Shown piece by piece: positions 1 through 12,000 of a stretch of DNA of 64,000 bases; within the stretch, counting starts at the first letter, position 1, and every line of letters begins with the position of its first letter. The translations under genes and the position numbers were made by a program. Below the pieces are notes generated by a model, which was not told the DNA's origin, ran no database searches, and saw only the letters and a list, made by a program, of their open reading frames with translations. The DNA lies in contig NC_088778.1 of assembly GCF_954871325.1 (NCBI RefSeq), positions 15,837,666 through 15,901,665 on the forward strand, read 5' to 3'. The DNA is from Gordionus sp. m RMFG-2023. Its lineage: Eukaryota > Nematomorpha > Gordioida > Chordodea > Parachordodidae.

Positions 1-420
1 AAATAAAATGATGTACAATTTTATTTTTCGGTATTTATTCGAATTTATTTTTTTTTAAAATAATTAAAAAAAATAAATTCGAAATTTATTTTTGAAATTT
101 TTATAAAAAATTACTAAGTACTGCTGTTAATTTTTATAAATTTATCAACCCAAACGATTATAGCCTTTTATATTAATATATTTTTTAGTATCAGAATATA
201 ATTTTATGGAAAGCATAAGAGTGCATAGGAGCCTCACAAAAATGACTAAAAATTCAGAGATTCTGTAGAAAATAGGAAAATTTGGGAGGAAATTGGAAAA
301 AAAATAACCTGATATATGATCACTATATTCAGTCCTATCTTCAAATATTATATAATAAATAACTAATAATTGAATCATATCATGCATTTAAATTATTTTA
401 ATTTTTTTAAAACTAAAATG
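1..420. other. AT-rich DNA, no feature seen
   Basis: Very AT-rich with long A and T runs. The 80-codon open frame on the - strand (145-387) has no recognisable motif and the composition of noncoding DNA here. Confidence 0.6.
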
Positions 421-757
421 TGTCCAAAATTTTTGCGACTGAAAAACTGACTGAAAAACTCAGATAAAAAAATTCTTTATTATATATTTTTCAAATAAAA
501 ATATTTTTTTTTGTGTTATAAAAATATAAAGAAAATTATCAATATTCGATATTATTATTTTATAAAAAAAAAATAATTTTGTTCGAAAAATATATAATAA
601 AGAATTTTTTTATCTGAGTTTAGCGTTCGCAACAATTTATATTCGTTAGCAGTCGCAACAATTAGAATTATTTTATCTCAGTTTTTCAATCGCAAGAATT
701 TTTGTTATTAATTTATGAAAATATTAAAATTTTAAGGATTTTTTAAAAATATTTTGG
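421..757. mobile_element. Palindromic MITE / foldback element
   Basis: The outer ends gtccaaaatttttgcgactg (421) and the complement of the 687-757 end (caatcgcaagaattttt, attttggac) pair. An inner arm ctcagataaaaaaattctt at about 463-500 pairs with aagaatttttttatctgag at about 600-620. The whole unit folds back on itself and has no coding capacity. No clear target duplication was seen. Confidence 0.6.
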
Positions 758-1194
758 ACGCAGCCTAAAATAAGAATTTTAAAAAATTTTCTATAACTAT
801 TTTTATTTTTACATCTAAAAATTTAAAAAACGTAATCAAGTCAGGACAGTTGTATCTTAATTCAATAGAATTAAAAACAAAAAATAAAGTTTAGACGTAG
901 TCTTAAATGTAATAAAGTAAAATTCTAGATTGATGTTTTCTTGCTTTTATTGTTTAGTAGAATTCCAGATCCTAAATTTATTCCAGCATTTGAAGTTAAA
1001 AATTTCTAGACTATTAAGAAGTGAGATACTTTAATTTTTGAAAAAACTTATGTTTTCATTCTAAATCTTAGCACCGATTCAATTTTTCATAAATTTAGGA
1101 TTATGGTATTAGGCTTACAAATCTTCCGAATGTAAGTTAAATCGTTTTTGGGGGGTATTTAATTTTAAATCTGTGTATAGATATATAGACTTAG

Positions 1195-1560
1195 GAGCGC
1201 ATCTAGTTCGTACTACTCAAGGATGTGGAACCATTAGCTAGCGATTGGAGGGCATTGGCCCGAGAGGGAAAACCGGAAGCAAGGTCCCGGAGTCGAACAA
1301 GATAAACGTGGAGGGAGGCGAAAGATTTAAACCTGTGTTATGGATGTGGAAAGGCAGGGCATATACGAAGATGATGTCCAAGGGAACAATATGGAGGATC
1401 TCCAAGAACGTGTGAAGGAAAAAAAAGAAGGGAGTTCAATAATCGCAACCAAGAGGAGTTGTCCACATTTTACCAGTGTTAAGGGTAGGTGAAGAATATA
1501 GGCAACTATTGGAGTCGCCGAAGGCGGGGAAAAAAGGGAGGTGTCATAATTGAATTTTTT
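1195..1560 (+). mobile_element. Retroelement gag-like zinc-knuckle fossil
   Basis: A GC-richer island in AT-rich DNA. It contains a CCHC-type zinc-knuckle signature (CYGCGKAGHI) with basic residues around it, as in the nucleocapsid part of LTR-retroelement gag genes. It is an old, broken fragment with more than one break. No LTRs or pol-like sequence were recognised nearby, so the family is not assigned. Confidence 0.45.
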
Positions 1561-2815
1561 TTGGTAAAGTCATGATGAATTCGTTTTGAGTTATTTTTAT
1601 CGCGTTAGCTTTATATTTTTAGATATGTAAAAATTATTTTTGGTTAAGTCATTATATTTTACAATTTTTAATTAAATATAATTAAATTATGATTCGGGGA
1701 TTTATAATTTTTAAGAAATGTATTTTTAGTTCAAAATTATTTTTGGTAAATCATAGCTTCCCTATAAAAGGGAAGTTAAATTATAAAAAAATTGTAAAAA
1801 TTCGTTTATTTTATGTTTTAAAAATTTAAAATCTTAATTAATAAAAGGTTTGTGTGGCAATTTTGTGATTTATTTTCTGGTTGTAATATTCACTATAGAA
1901 GCGGCAAAACGTGATAGTTTTAATCTCATATAATGTTGTTCAAAAGATGTCAGCAATTCTGTGAAAATTTGATTAATTTTTATGAAATTAACAGCTTTCA
2001 ACATATATTGCCTGTTAAGTTAAATATGCAAGTTTTCGAATTTTTATTATATGAGTTCTAAATACTTGTATTATTTCATATGCTTGAGATTCATCAAATA
2101 ACGATTAGTAAGATATTGTTGGCTTTAATATTAGAGGAAGTGCACAGGTTTTAAGGTAATTTAAAAAAAAATTATATAGAGCAACATTATGTTTGGTGTA
2201 TACCCTTCATTTTTTTGTTAGAAAGATTTATCATAAAAAGTTAATTTAAGTGATAAAAGGTAAAAAAAGTTAAAAATCACAGAAAATAATGATAAAATAT
2301 GTGATTTATAAATATAAAAGAATACACTTATGATCAAGTGAAAAAAAACTTTTTGGTATTTTTTAATCTTAATTGATTTAACCTAGTTATACCATTGACA
2401 TTGAGTGAGTCAATTATTTTTGGTCAATTACCCAAATATTATTAATGAAATTGACTGATTGTCAAAACTTAAAATATAATTTTTTGAATATAATAATTTG
2501 CTTCCAGCAGTTTAATCGGTATTTGATCAAGTGTCCTGAATAAAGACCCAGCAGACAAAATATAGTGGACAAAAGGACATCAGAAAAAAATTCCCAAATT
2601 TAAATTATATTTTGAAATGTTTAATAAAAAGAAAAGTTTTAAAAAATATTTTAATAACTTCCACAACATTATATCAATCTTTACTAAAAAAAACTGGCTA
2701 ATGGGAATGTGCATCACTAATGTGCATTCGCTGTTTTTTAAATATATTTTTATAAAAAATCGTGAGACTATAAAAGAAAACTTATTTTAATGAAAATTAT
2801 ATATCGTTTAGTAAA
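1561..2815. other. AT-rich DNA, no feature seen
   Basis: No open frame, splice-consistent exon, terminal repeat or tRNA-like box could be supported here. Confidence 0.5.
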
Positions 2816-2934
2816 TAATTAATAAATAGGGAGTTCATGGATTGAAAAATTACAAGTGTAATGAAGGGTCGGTAGTTCAATTACCATTGGGAACTATTTT
2901 TGGTACTCCTAATTCTGAAGCTAGTCAGTACGAA

Positions 2935-3182
2935 TAATAAATAAAGAATTGATGAAATTGTAGCTAGCCAGAAAGTATAAGGGGAGGGCGTTTAAATATT
3001 TTTAAAAAATCTGGCCATTCAATTGTTAAAATACTCAATTCTTAATGATTATTTTAAGTAATAAATAAAGAATTGATGAAATTGTAGCTAGCCAGAAAGT
3101 ATAAGGGGAGGGCGTTTAAATATTTTTAAAAAATCTGGCCATTAAATTGTTAAAATACTCATTTCTTAATGATTATTTTAAA
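2935..3182. repeat. Two-copy tandem duplication, 124-bp unit
   Basis: Copy 1 is 2935-3058 and copy 2 is 3059-3182, both beginning taataaataaagaattgatg. I count about three substitutions between them, so the duplication is recent compared with most repeats here. Confidence 0.9.
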
Positions 3183-3185
3183 AAA

Positions 3186-3355
3186 CTTTAGAGGTGTAAT
3201 GGATAAAATACTAGATTAATGCGTCAGAGCTATTATAGGTTATCCGCTTGATTCCCAACAGGACCCCTTTTTTCTCAAGGTACACAGCACTAACAGTTTT
3301 CAAAGGTTAGAGATAGTACTGAGCTAGTATTACGGGAGTATGGTTAATATATATT
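3186..3355 (+). mobile_element. tRNA-derived SINE, copy 1
   Basis: The head resembles a tRNA: an A-box-like part (gaggtgtaatggataaaata) and a B-box-like part (cgcttgattcccaacagg), then a unique body ending tacgggagtatggttaatat. It shares head and body blocks with the copy at 3612. Confidence 0.5.
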
Positions 3356-3414
3356 TAAAAAAAGGGGTTAAAATCTTAAAATAATTTTTTTATGAATAAT
3401 TTTAACCATCCTAA

Positions 3415-3560
3415 TGATATAAAGCACAAGGCGAGGTTATATCAGACCCGTTTTTAGGAACTTTTTTTTCTGATGAAAGCCAGCACTAGCATTAGCAGAG
3501 AGTTAGAAAGATGACAGTAAGTCAGCATGAAAATAGGGGAAGGTCAATATAAAATTAAAG
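3415..3560 (+). mobile_element. SINE 3' body fragment
   Basis: Shares the 3' body signature with neighbouring copies: a gagagttagaaagatg block followed by gacagtaagtcagcatg and ggggaaggtcaatat. The tRNA-like head is missing or decayed. Confidence 0.35.
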
Positions 3561-3611
3561 ATTTAATAAAATTTTGTTAGATTTAAAATATAAATACTCA
3601 GTCTTTAAAAC

Positions 3612-3795
3612 AACGTAGTGGTTGATTGGTGTAGATGCAAGGTTAATGCATTTGAGCTATCTCGTATTTAAACATTTGATTCCCAGTGGTCCTCATTTTT
3701 AGTAAACACTTTAATAAAGTAACTGAGCATGAGCAGTTGCTCCAAAGTTATAGATGTGGCAGCAATACAGTATGGATGGGGTAAGGTTAATATAT
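3612..3795 (+). mobile_element. tRNA-derived SINE, copy 2
   Basis: Head gtagtggttgattggtgtag with B-box-like atttgattcccagtgg, then a body with ctgagcatgagcagttgctc and ending tatggatggggtaaggttaa. It is the best-preserved copy of this family in the window. Confidence 0.5.
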
Positions 3796-3851
3796 TATGA
3801 AATTTAGTCAATGTTTAAATTCAGGACAATATGGGGATAGTTTATATATAT

Positions 3852-5377
3852 CAGGGTTTCGAACCGTTAAGCATAACGGTTCGGTTTGTTCCGGTTTTTA
3901 GTTTAAAATTTTATAAAGGTTTTGTTCCATTTCGGTTTTTAAAAAAAAATTCATATCGGTTCGGTTCGATTTATAATTTATAACGGTTCATTTCGGTTTG
4001 TTCCGGTTTTTATAAATTTGATTTAAAAAAAATTAATCATTAACCATGTATATATTAATTTTAGAGAAAAATCTTTTCAATTTATAATTTCTTATTTAAT
4101 TTAACCAATCTAATAGATATTTTTATTAAACTTAGTAAATATAAATTAGACAAATTAATTTTTTTTTATTTCATAAATAAATAAGATAAAAACAAACATG
4201 CACTAATACAATAAGGAATAAAATAACACATAAATATAATGACAATACTATTTATGTTTAAAAAGAGAATTAGAACGGATGACTAAAATATTTTCTAATA
4301 TTTCAGGATTTAATTTAGTTCTCTGCGCAGAGAGTATAAACTTAAGGCTAGAAAATGCTCTTTCTATGGATACCTGCATAGCTGGAACTGCTAGCACATT
4401 TATAACTAACTTATAAAGTTCTGGCATACTATTCTTTACATTTTCCCAATAATTCAAAAGATTAGTATCTTTTTCTAATCTCTCTATATTATCAAATGAC
4501 CGAATTATATATTCTATTTCTATACATTTATTTTAATTTTCTATGCCCTATTCTTATTAAGACTTTTATGCGACTTTAATAAATTTACAAAATCATCATC
4601 TAAATTATTTTTCGAATGCAAACGCGTAGGCATAGTATTTAGGATTTCAATATTCTGATTATTTAGACTTTGTATCAAGTTCCAAGTTTTACAAAGATGT
4701 TTTCTGGCGATCTCTCTTTCTTCAAATGTTAAAAATATTATTTTAATAATAAATAATTTATAATGACTTAAATGAATATTAGAATTCTGAATTTAAAAAA
4801 ACAATATGATTATAAATAAAAAATTATCGTATCATTAAAATATTGTTGACCATTTTATTTATTGTCATTTAAATTCTATGATCCAAGTTTTTATAATGAG
4901 ATAAAAAGTAAACCATATAATATAAAAATGAATGTAAAAAGTACTTGATTTCTATTAGATGTTAGTTATTAATAGTAGATTTATTTAATTTTAGCTTATT
5001 AATAACTTATATATATAAACTTGTTAATTTAGCCAAGAATATTATGTGTGATTTTAAGATATCTTATCTAATTAACAGATAATTAGCCTAATCTCTAATA
5101 AAATAAGTATTTAAAGAAAAAAACAATAAACTAGGTATTAATTGATATATAATGTTGATAATATAAAAATATTTAATTTGAAAAGAAATCACCAATTTAA
5201 AAAATTCCCCCAAGGAAAATTAAAATATCAAATTTAGGTTAATAATTTAAAATTGATTATTTTTTAAAACCGTTTTGAACCGGTTCAAAATATTTATAAA
5301 GGTTCGGTTAAGGTTACGGTTCAGAAAATCATAACGGTTCATTCCGGTTTGGCGGTTCGGTTCAGTTCGAAGCCCTG
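3852..5377 (-). mobile_element. hAT transposon with 8-bp target duplication
   Basis: Termini are CAGGGTTTCGAACCG and, inverted at the right end, CAGGGCTTCGAACTG, flanked by ATATATAT on both sides (3844-3851 and 5378-5385). The subterminal regions are full of ggttcggttt / ccggttt motifs. A transposase remnant lies at 4248-4457 on the - strand and most of the core is decayed. Confidence 0.85.
4248..4457 (-). pseudogene. hAT transposase C-terminal dimerisation domain
   Basis: The 69 residues carry the hAT dimerisation signature: MPELYKLVINVLAVPAMQ, then IERAFSSLKFILSAQRTKL and LENILVIRSN. Upstream on the same strand (to about 4740) further transposase-like text exists but is out of frame. It is an inactive remnant of the enclosing element. 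Confidence 0.8.
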
Positions 5378-5769
5378 ATATATATATCAAAAAATGGTAA
5401 AATAAATTTACTATATTATTATAGAAAACTAAGTCCCAGATTATCATAAATTTATTACTTCAAATATTTAAGTGTTCTAAATAAATTACCCTATCAAAGC
5501 ATATAAAAAATCTATTCAAATTCTGGTTGGTTGGGGGTATTTATCTCTAGGATTCATTCAAAAGGGGAGGGCAAATGCATTCAATATTCACAAGGGGGTA
5601 GAGGGAGACAATAAATAAAAAATATATGAGCACCCTAAAAAAAAATAGTAGGGGATCCACTTAAATTGGTAAAGAAATAGAGGCACATAAAATACAAATT
5701 TAACAAATTTTTATTTTTAATTCCAAACAAAATGATATGATATTTAGGAATATAATATATCTTAATTAC

Positions 5770-7412
5770 GATTATGTAGAGAGATGTGCAGATGTCAATG
5801 GCATTCTTATAAACATTAGATATCCGTTTCTGATTTGGTTCTAGCAATGCTTGATACACTAAAAATATTTGCCTGAAGAAAAAACATATTATTTAAATTA
5901 ATAAATTTTTGAAAGTACAAGATAATTGTAATTTATCAATAAGATTTATATGTAAAAGATAATCATTCAAAAAATAATTTAAATATATTATAAAAATGAA
6001 GCAGGATAATAAATGTTTAGTAAAATAGTATGAATAAAAGAGTATATTATATTAATAGAATTAAATTTACGTTTGGCACGTTAATGATAAGGAAATGATT
6101 GGAATAGCATTAAATATTCCATTTGCTCTCCAGTAACATAATTCATCTACCCAGGATAAGTCTAAAATGATAGGTAGAGCTTCAAAGAATAGCTATATAT
6201 TATATTATAAAAATTTATATTTAATAAATGAGATGCCAATATTTTAAAAATCTTCAAGCTTATCAGGTTTTAAATTTATTTTAGTTCTTTGACAATTCCT
6301 GGTTAAAATTTTCTAAGACTTTGGTCTACTTTTAAAATCATATAATTTTATTGCACACCTAAGATTATTTTGGTCAATTTTGAAAATGGTGTCAAAGAAA
6401 AGTTGAAAATATGAGAATGTCCAAATAATCCATTGTATGATTTTTCAGTTAGCTAATTAACATAATTGTCTATCCTGGTCTCAGATACTTATTAGAGGAC
6501 ATGATGCTCCAGTATGAAGCCTATTGGCTAGGTCAATAAAAAAGATTTTCTATCCAGGCTAGATAACCGAGGATTACATTTTTATGGGTCAGGCATAAAA
6601 TTTATAAAATGATTAAATTTTAGAAGTGTATAAATAAAATCAAAGAATAAAATATCAAATTTAATAATGTAAAAAAATAATTTATCTATACATTATATTA
6701 AAATGCAATAATTACAAAAATATCAGATAACACATATTTACTTTGACAGCAAAGAGGATATAGAATAATATGCAAATGAATGATATACGATTTAATTTAT
6801 CAATTCTGTCAACTAAGCTTAATGGTAAAATAATAAAGAATGCAAAGATGATGAGTGTCCAGGTTCTAAGCCATTTATTGTTCTAAACAAGAATACAGTG
6901 AAATATTCCTAAACTATTAAAAAATTACTTCTATGAAAAGCCATTTAGATAAAATATTGGGAACTAAATCTCCTATAACTATATAGTAAGCGGAACATAT
7001 ACCCAATAAAAATCCTACTATACTACATAAAATTTAATATATAATCATACTTATATTTATTTTACCTAAGTTCAGTAATTATTTTTCCAGTAGGACCCAA
7101 TATACATGTAGCTAAATTTAAAAAAAATCAATTAAGGGAATAAAAATTAAACCTAGATTTTCATATGAATTTGTTTTAGTTAAGGTTGCTGATTTTATTA
7201 AGAGGTAACATGATGTTTTATTAAGCCAGGATGCAATAATAAATAAAAAACAAGATAATACAATGCCGCTCTATATAAAATGATTACGGTAAATTAATAA
7301 ACAAGCTCACCTTCTCGAAAGAATAAGGAAGAGCTAATATACTAACACCAATAATGCTATTTCCTAAAATAATAGTTTGAGATATGTCTGGATCTGTAAT
7401 AAAGCTTAACAT
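5770..7412 (-). CDS. SLC38A10-like amino-acid transporter, 5' seven exons
   Basis: Family knowledge: SLC38/AAAP transporters carry neutral amino acids across membranes by an 11-TM fold. Seen, in coding order on the - strand: 7412-7311, 7270-7153, 7111-7066, 7022-6929, 6882-6742, 6192-6071, 5872-5770, sum 726 nt = 242 codons, all GT-AG and in phase. Introns are 40, 41, 43, 46, 549 and 198 bp. The protein opens MLSFITDPDISQ, then TM1 GNSIIGVSILALPYSFEK at the position usual for SLC38A10. Later come SGIVLSCFLFII...LLIKSATLTK, VGFLLGICSAYYIVIGDLV, FAFFIILPLSLVDRI, ANGIFNAIPIISLSLTCQT and VYQALLEPNQKRIS. About six membrane segments are present. I did not find the last four or five (expected after ...GFFGYVSF in human), so the 3' part is missing, beyond the window, or lost to the transposons below 5.4 kb. 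Confidence 0.8.
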
Positions 7413-7773
7413 CAAAACAAGTCGTAACCGCAAGTAAGTGATAAGAGTGCAAATGTGGCAGCTGTCAATCATTTAGCAGGTAGTAACCTCTCAGGTAGAA
7501 TTGATTGTAGATTATTAATATTGTAAGTTCTGCCATAATCCTTTCTGATGTAGGGTGATTAAATACTTCAGTTTTAGTTAAATTAAACTAAATATAAATT
7601 ATTAATTTTATTGAGCGTTATTATAAATTTGTTTTATAATACTTTACTGATATATTTAATTAAACCTTATTCCTTATAGTTTTATATCTAATCAATATAT
7701 TTTATTAATTAATAATTGCTAATCATTTTTAATATATATCCAAAAAATTTCCACCCGGACATTTAAATATTTC
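7413..7773. promoter_or_regulatory. Putative bidirectional promoter
   Basis: The 361 bp between the start codons of the SLC38A10-like gene (-) and the WDR43-like gene (+) must hold both 5' UTRs and both promoters, unless either gene has upstream noncoding exons. The half next to the transporter is less AT-rich (GCAGCTGTCAATCA, CTGCCATAATCC) and the half next to WDR43 is nearly pure A+T. No convincing TATA box can be singled out in such AT-rich DNA. Confidence 0.5.
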
Positions 7774-9046
7774 ATGCATTCATATTTTTTCCGTGAAGAC
7801 GGTATGGAAAAATTTAATTTGAGTCCGAATTTTAAATGTTTTTGCTCATCAACACCTGATAATAAATTGCAATTTTTTGACACCGACCAGAACAATATTA
7901 CGCAAGAATGTATTATTCCTTCTTATTTATCATCTAAAATTTCAGTTATTAAATGGGCATGGCCAAAAGTTTTCTTAATATCACATTTTATATTTTTTTT
8001 ATATTACTTAGAGTGATAAAGGAATATTTAGAAATAAAAAAAAAAGCGCACACAAATTTGATGTATCTGATTTGGTAGCCATAGGATTTCAAAATGGATT
8101 GATTTATATCTATAGCTATCTCAATTGTGAAATAATTGGAAAATTAGTAATTTATATTAAGTTATAAAATTTTACAAATAAATAAAGGAGAATGGACATG
8201 CTGATGTTGTCAATGACCTCTGTTGGGATAATGACAATAGTTATTTATTTTCATGTTCAAATGATAATAACATTATAATATGGGATGTAAATCAAAGCAA
8301 ATTATTTAAGTATCCATTATTGTTTTTTCTTTTATATACCCAATTTATAGAAAATGGAAGGCTGATGATTATGGGGTTCAAAGCATATCATTAACTGATG
8401 ATGGGAAATATTTATTAACGGCTAGTAGAAATATTAAATTATGGCACATTGAATCTCTACAAATTGTTCAGGTACCTATTTTTTTTATGCAAATATAGAT
8501 AAAATAGATTCTTAATTCAATAAAACTATTTATAATTATGATAGAAAAATAATTTTTTGTTTCATATTAACAATAAAAAATGAAGTTCTTTCATTTTATA
8601 TTATTTATATATATTAGTAAAATATTATTAATTATAATTACTAATTTATTCTTTTTTATTTAACAAATCCTTAAGAATTTTGTGGGGCACATCGAATCAA
8701 TTAATTACCTTAAAAATTTTTCAATTCTGCATAATTGTGATCCTATATCACCTTCCAATATGTCTATAACTTGTAAACACATTCAGAATGGTATTACAAA
8801 AACAAATAATAGTAAAGAAGAAACACCTATAGGTCCTAGCAAAGATAACTATCATAAGAAGAAAAAAAAATTTAAGATAAATGGCTTAGAAAATAATAAT
8901 TTAGCAGATGATATCAAGGTACAAAATGGATATCACAGAGATTCATCAAATCCGGTTGATCCAAATGATCATGATATTCCTTATTTCTCATCCTCATGTA
9001 ACTATTTTGTGTCAGCCTCTTTTAGTGAAGATATAGTAAAAGCATG
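7774..9046 (+). CDS. WDR43: WDR43-like exons 1-5 (N-terminal WD40 repeats)
   Basis: Five exons separated by introns of 43, 44, 41 and 204 bp. Exon 1 gives the first blade (FNLSPNFKCFCSSTP, then KLQFFDTD), aligned to the human CAFSPHSQAYFAL/HLRVWET region. Exon 2 gives DLVAIGFQNGLIYIYS, exon 3 GHADVVNDLCWDNDNSYLF and IIIWDV, exon 4 DDGKYLLTASRNIKLW, and exon 5 FVGHIESINYL and then YFVSASFSEDIVKAW. Exon 5 has a lineage-specific insertion of about 90 low-complexity residues, Asn/Lys-rich with a KKKKK run, between two blade strands. It ends with split codon TG at 9046, completed by G at 14241 to restore the Trp. The acceptor of exon 3 could be 8188 instead of 8191 (one extra codon). Confidence 0.85.
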
Positions 9047-12000
9047 GTATAAAATAAATTATATATATTCTGGTAATCAATTTAGATACTTAGATCAGGA
9101 AAACTGTTCCAAATAGCATAGAAAAATATTTTTTAGAATATAACTCCTTTTTAGACTTTGGGCCTGAATTGCCTAATTAAAAATCCATCCAATTTTTAAT
9201 CTTTTTGAAACAACTATCTATTTTTTCATATTTAAAATCTATACTTGATAATTTAAATTATTTAGTATCTTATTGCTATTTATAATCTAAATTTATATAT
9301 TACATCAATATGTTATTTTTAACTTTTAATTAATTTTTTAGCATGTTTTTTAAATATTTGATTGTGTGAGAAATATATGGGTAATTCCATGACAAATCGA
9401 CTAGTGATTAAGCTGACCATCTAAAAAATAAATGAAACTTGTCATGTTAGTTATATGTTATAAATGTTAATAAAATCCAAATTTTAAAGTGCCAGCTCAA
9501 CCAGATCCAAATATATATGCCTTCAAAGTCAAAAATCACATAATGCATGATTTCATTAAATCTTATTTTTTTTAAAAAAATACTTAAGATAGAGTTACAA
9601 ATAATAAATCATTTTATAGCCCTTAAATTTTTACATTAGAAAATATTGAAAAAAAAAATTTATAGACAAATTTTTCGTATTTCTAATAAAAAATTAACAT
9701 TGTTAGGAAGGGGTTTTTTGGGTGATGATGTTCTCAAAAAATTACCTTTATATTAAACTATTTAATGAAAAATCTTGATCACCATTTTTGTTTTTTTTAA
9801 TTTTATTAAATTTTTTATAAATAAAAAAGATAATATAGATGGTGTTGTATTCAAAAATCATTATAATATAATATTTTTAATAAAAATATGAATTGTATTG
9901 GGATTTAAATTAAAAAATCAATTGAATATAACCAATATGATGTCCTGAGGCGATATGTAAGCAGTCAGCCCATACAGATATGATTATTATTAGGCTATAT
10001 TGTAAAATAAAAATATTTTAAAATTTTATATTCAAACTATTATAAAAACATATTTCGTATTCCATTTTGCACTTATTAATAGAAATTCCTGGGTCAATAA
10101 TTTTAAGGTACGTCTATCTACTAACGTTATTACATCATTAAAGGGCAACCATATCTTTTCCTCAATTGTGGGGTAAAATAAGAATAGGGATGTAAAAAGG
10201 AAATCTATATCTCCTCAGTAATTTTATTCTTTTTTAGTACTGTGGTTAACCGCTATCGGCAAAAGAAAAATTATCGGTATAACACATCTTACGTATCCTT
10301 AATATCGGCAAAAGACAAATTATCGGTATTTGAGATATAGTCAATTTGAAAGTCCTCTGCATATAAATATCCGAGTTCCTGGAATGGGGAGACTTAAATT
10401 GAATCTTTCTCATAGTTTAATCTCTTTTAAATTGTATTATTCGTTGGTTTATATATAAAATTTACTCATGGCATGTTTTGTTTTGCAAACTGATATAAAT
10501 TCACTGGTGTTAATATGCATGCAATACTGGTGCGCTGAAGGCTTAAACGTGCTGCCAATCTTTTTAAAGTTCCATCAAGACCATCACATGGACCTTTTCG
10601 GGATATAGCTGAAAAATGTCATTCAGCTGTTACACCAAAATCTGATTCATGATAACACAGATTTATAAAATATTTTATGTTTTTATATTGCACAGATGAT
10701 CCGTCAGAGCAATAATATATTTTACTTGACTTTTTGCTGAACTGATTAATCAAAAAAATAACGATAGTAGATTCATAACAGTGAAGGATATATCTACAAA
10801 TTATGGCCTCAGGAATTTCTATCAATAAAGGCAAATAATACGATATATATATAAGAGATATGTTTTTATCATAGTTTAAATATAAAATTTTCAAATTAGC
10901 GTTCTAATAATAATCATATCTGTATGGATATGGGCTGACTGCTTACATATGGCCTCAGGACATCGTATTGTTTATACTGTTTTGATTTTTTTTATTTTAA
11001 TCCCAATACAATTCATATTTTTATTAAAAATATTATAATAATTTTTGAATATAACTCCATCTATATTATTTATTTATTTTAAAAAATAAAAAATTTAATA
11101 AAATTAAAAAAACAAAAATGGCTATCTAGATTTTTTATTAAATAGTTTAATATAAAGGTAATAAGCATTTTTAGAAAATATCAACTCCCAAAAAAATCCT
11201 TTCCTAACAATGTTAATTTTTTATTTTTACCGGAAATACAAAACCACTTGTAATTTATTATTTTTTTCAATATTTTTCAATGTAAAAATTTCAGGGCTAT
11301 AAAATGATATTATTTTTAATTCTATCTTAGGTATTTAAAAAAAACAATTTAATGAAATCATGCATTGGGGAGACCGGGGTTATGGCGAACCCTTAAAAGC
11401 AAACCTTAATAAAATTAAAAGTACTTTATTATTTTTAACAAAAAATATCTCATTTTGTTCAGCTCTATTAGTTTTATGGTAGGTTTAAATTTCAAAAATA
11501 CATGTTACTTTTTTCAAAATTTTATTTTTTCTGGATTTTGGGAATGAGTGAACCCTATCCGGGGACGAATGAGCTTTTGCTCGAGGCTATTATAAGATCT
11601 GCTTTATTTTCCACATAAAAGTTATATATTTTTTATTACAATATATTTAATAATTTAAAGCAAAAAAGTAATATATAAAATCATATAAACAAAATAATGG
11701 GGACCTTATTCACAATCTTTGCAAATAAAAAGGATTAAAATTGCAACAGCTTCCATCTGACCAATTACTAAATTTACGAATTGAAACCAGTCTTGATTGT
11801 TATGATGCTTGTAATAATTTTTTTTGCACACTAAACAATTGTTTTTCTTATTAATAACATTTTTTTTTCTTTTATTTGCGCTCTCCATTGCTTTTGTTTT
11901 ATATAGCGAAGAAGTTAAAATAGCAGAATATTGTTTTCTGATTCAAAATTTTTAGAGGTTGTTTGCTCATTTGAATAAGAATGGTTGACTTCAGACTCAT

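Noticed and set aside
9101-9180. Possible continuation of WDR43 after exon 5 (KTVPNSIEKYFLEYN)
   Set aside because: Phase allows it, but the text does not match the family and ends in a stop. The exon at 14241 restores both phase and similarity.
10230-10345. Short repeat atcggcaaaaga...aaattatcggtat, twice
   Set aside because: Only two short diverged units with no array; no CRISPR-like spacing, and CRISPR is not expected in this eukaryotic DNA.
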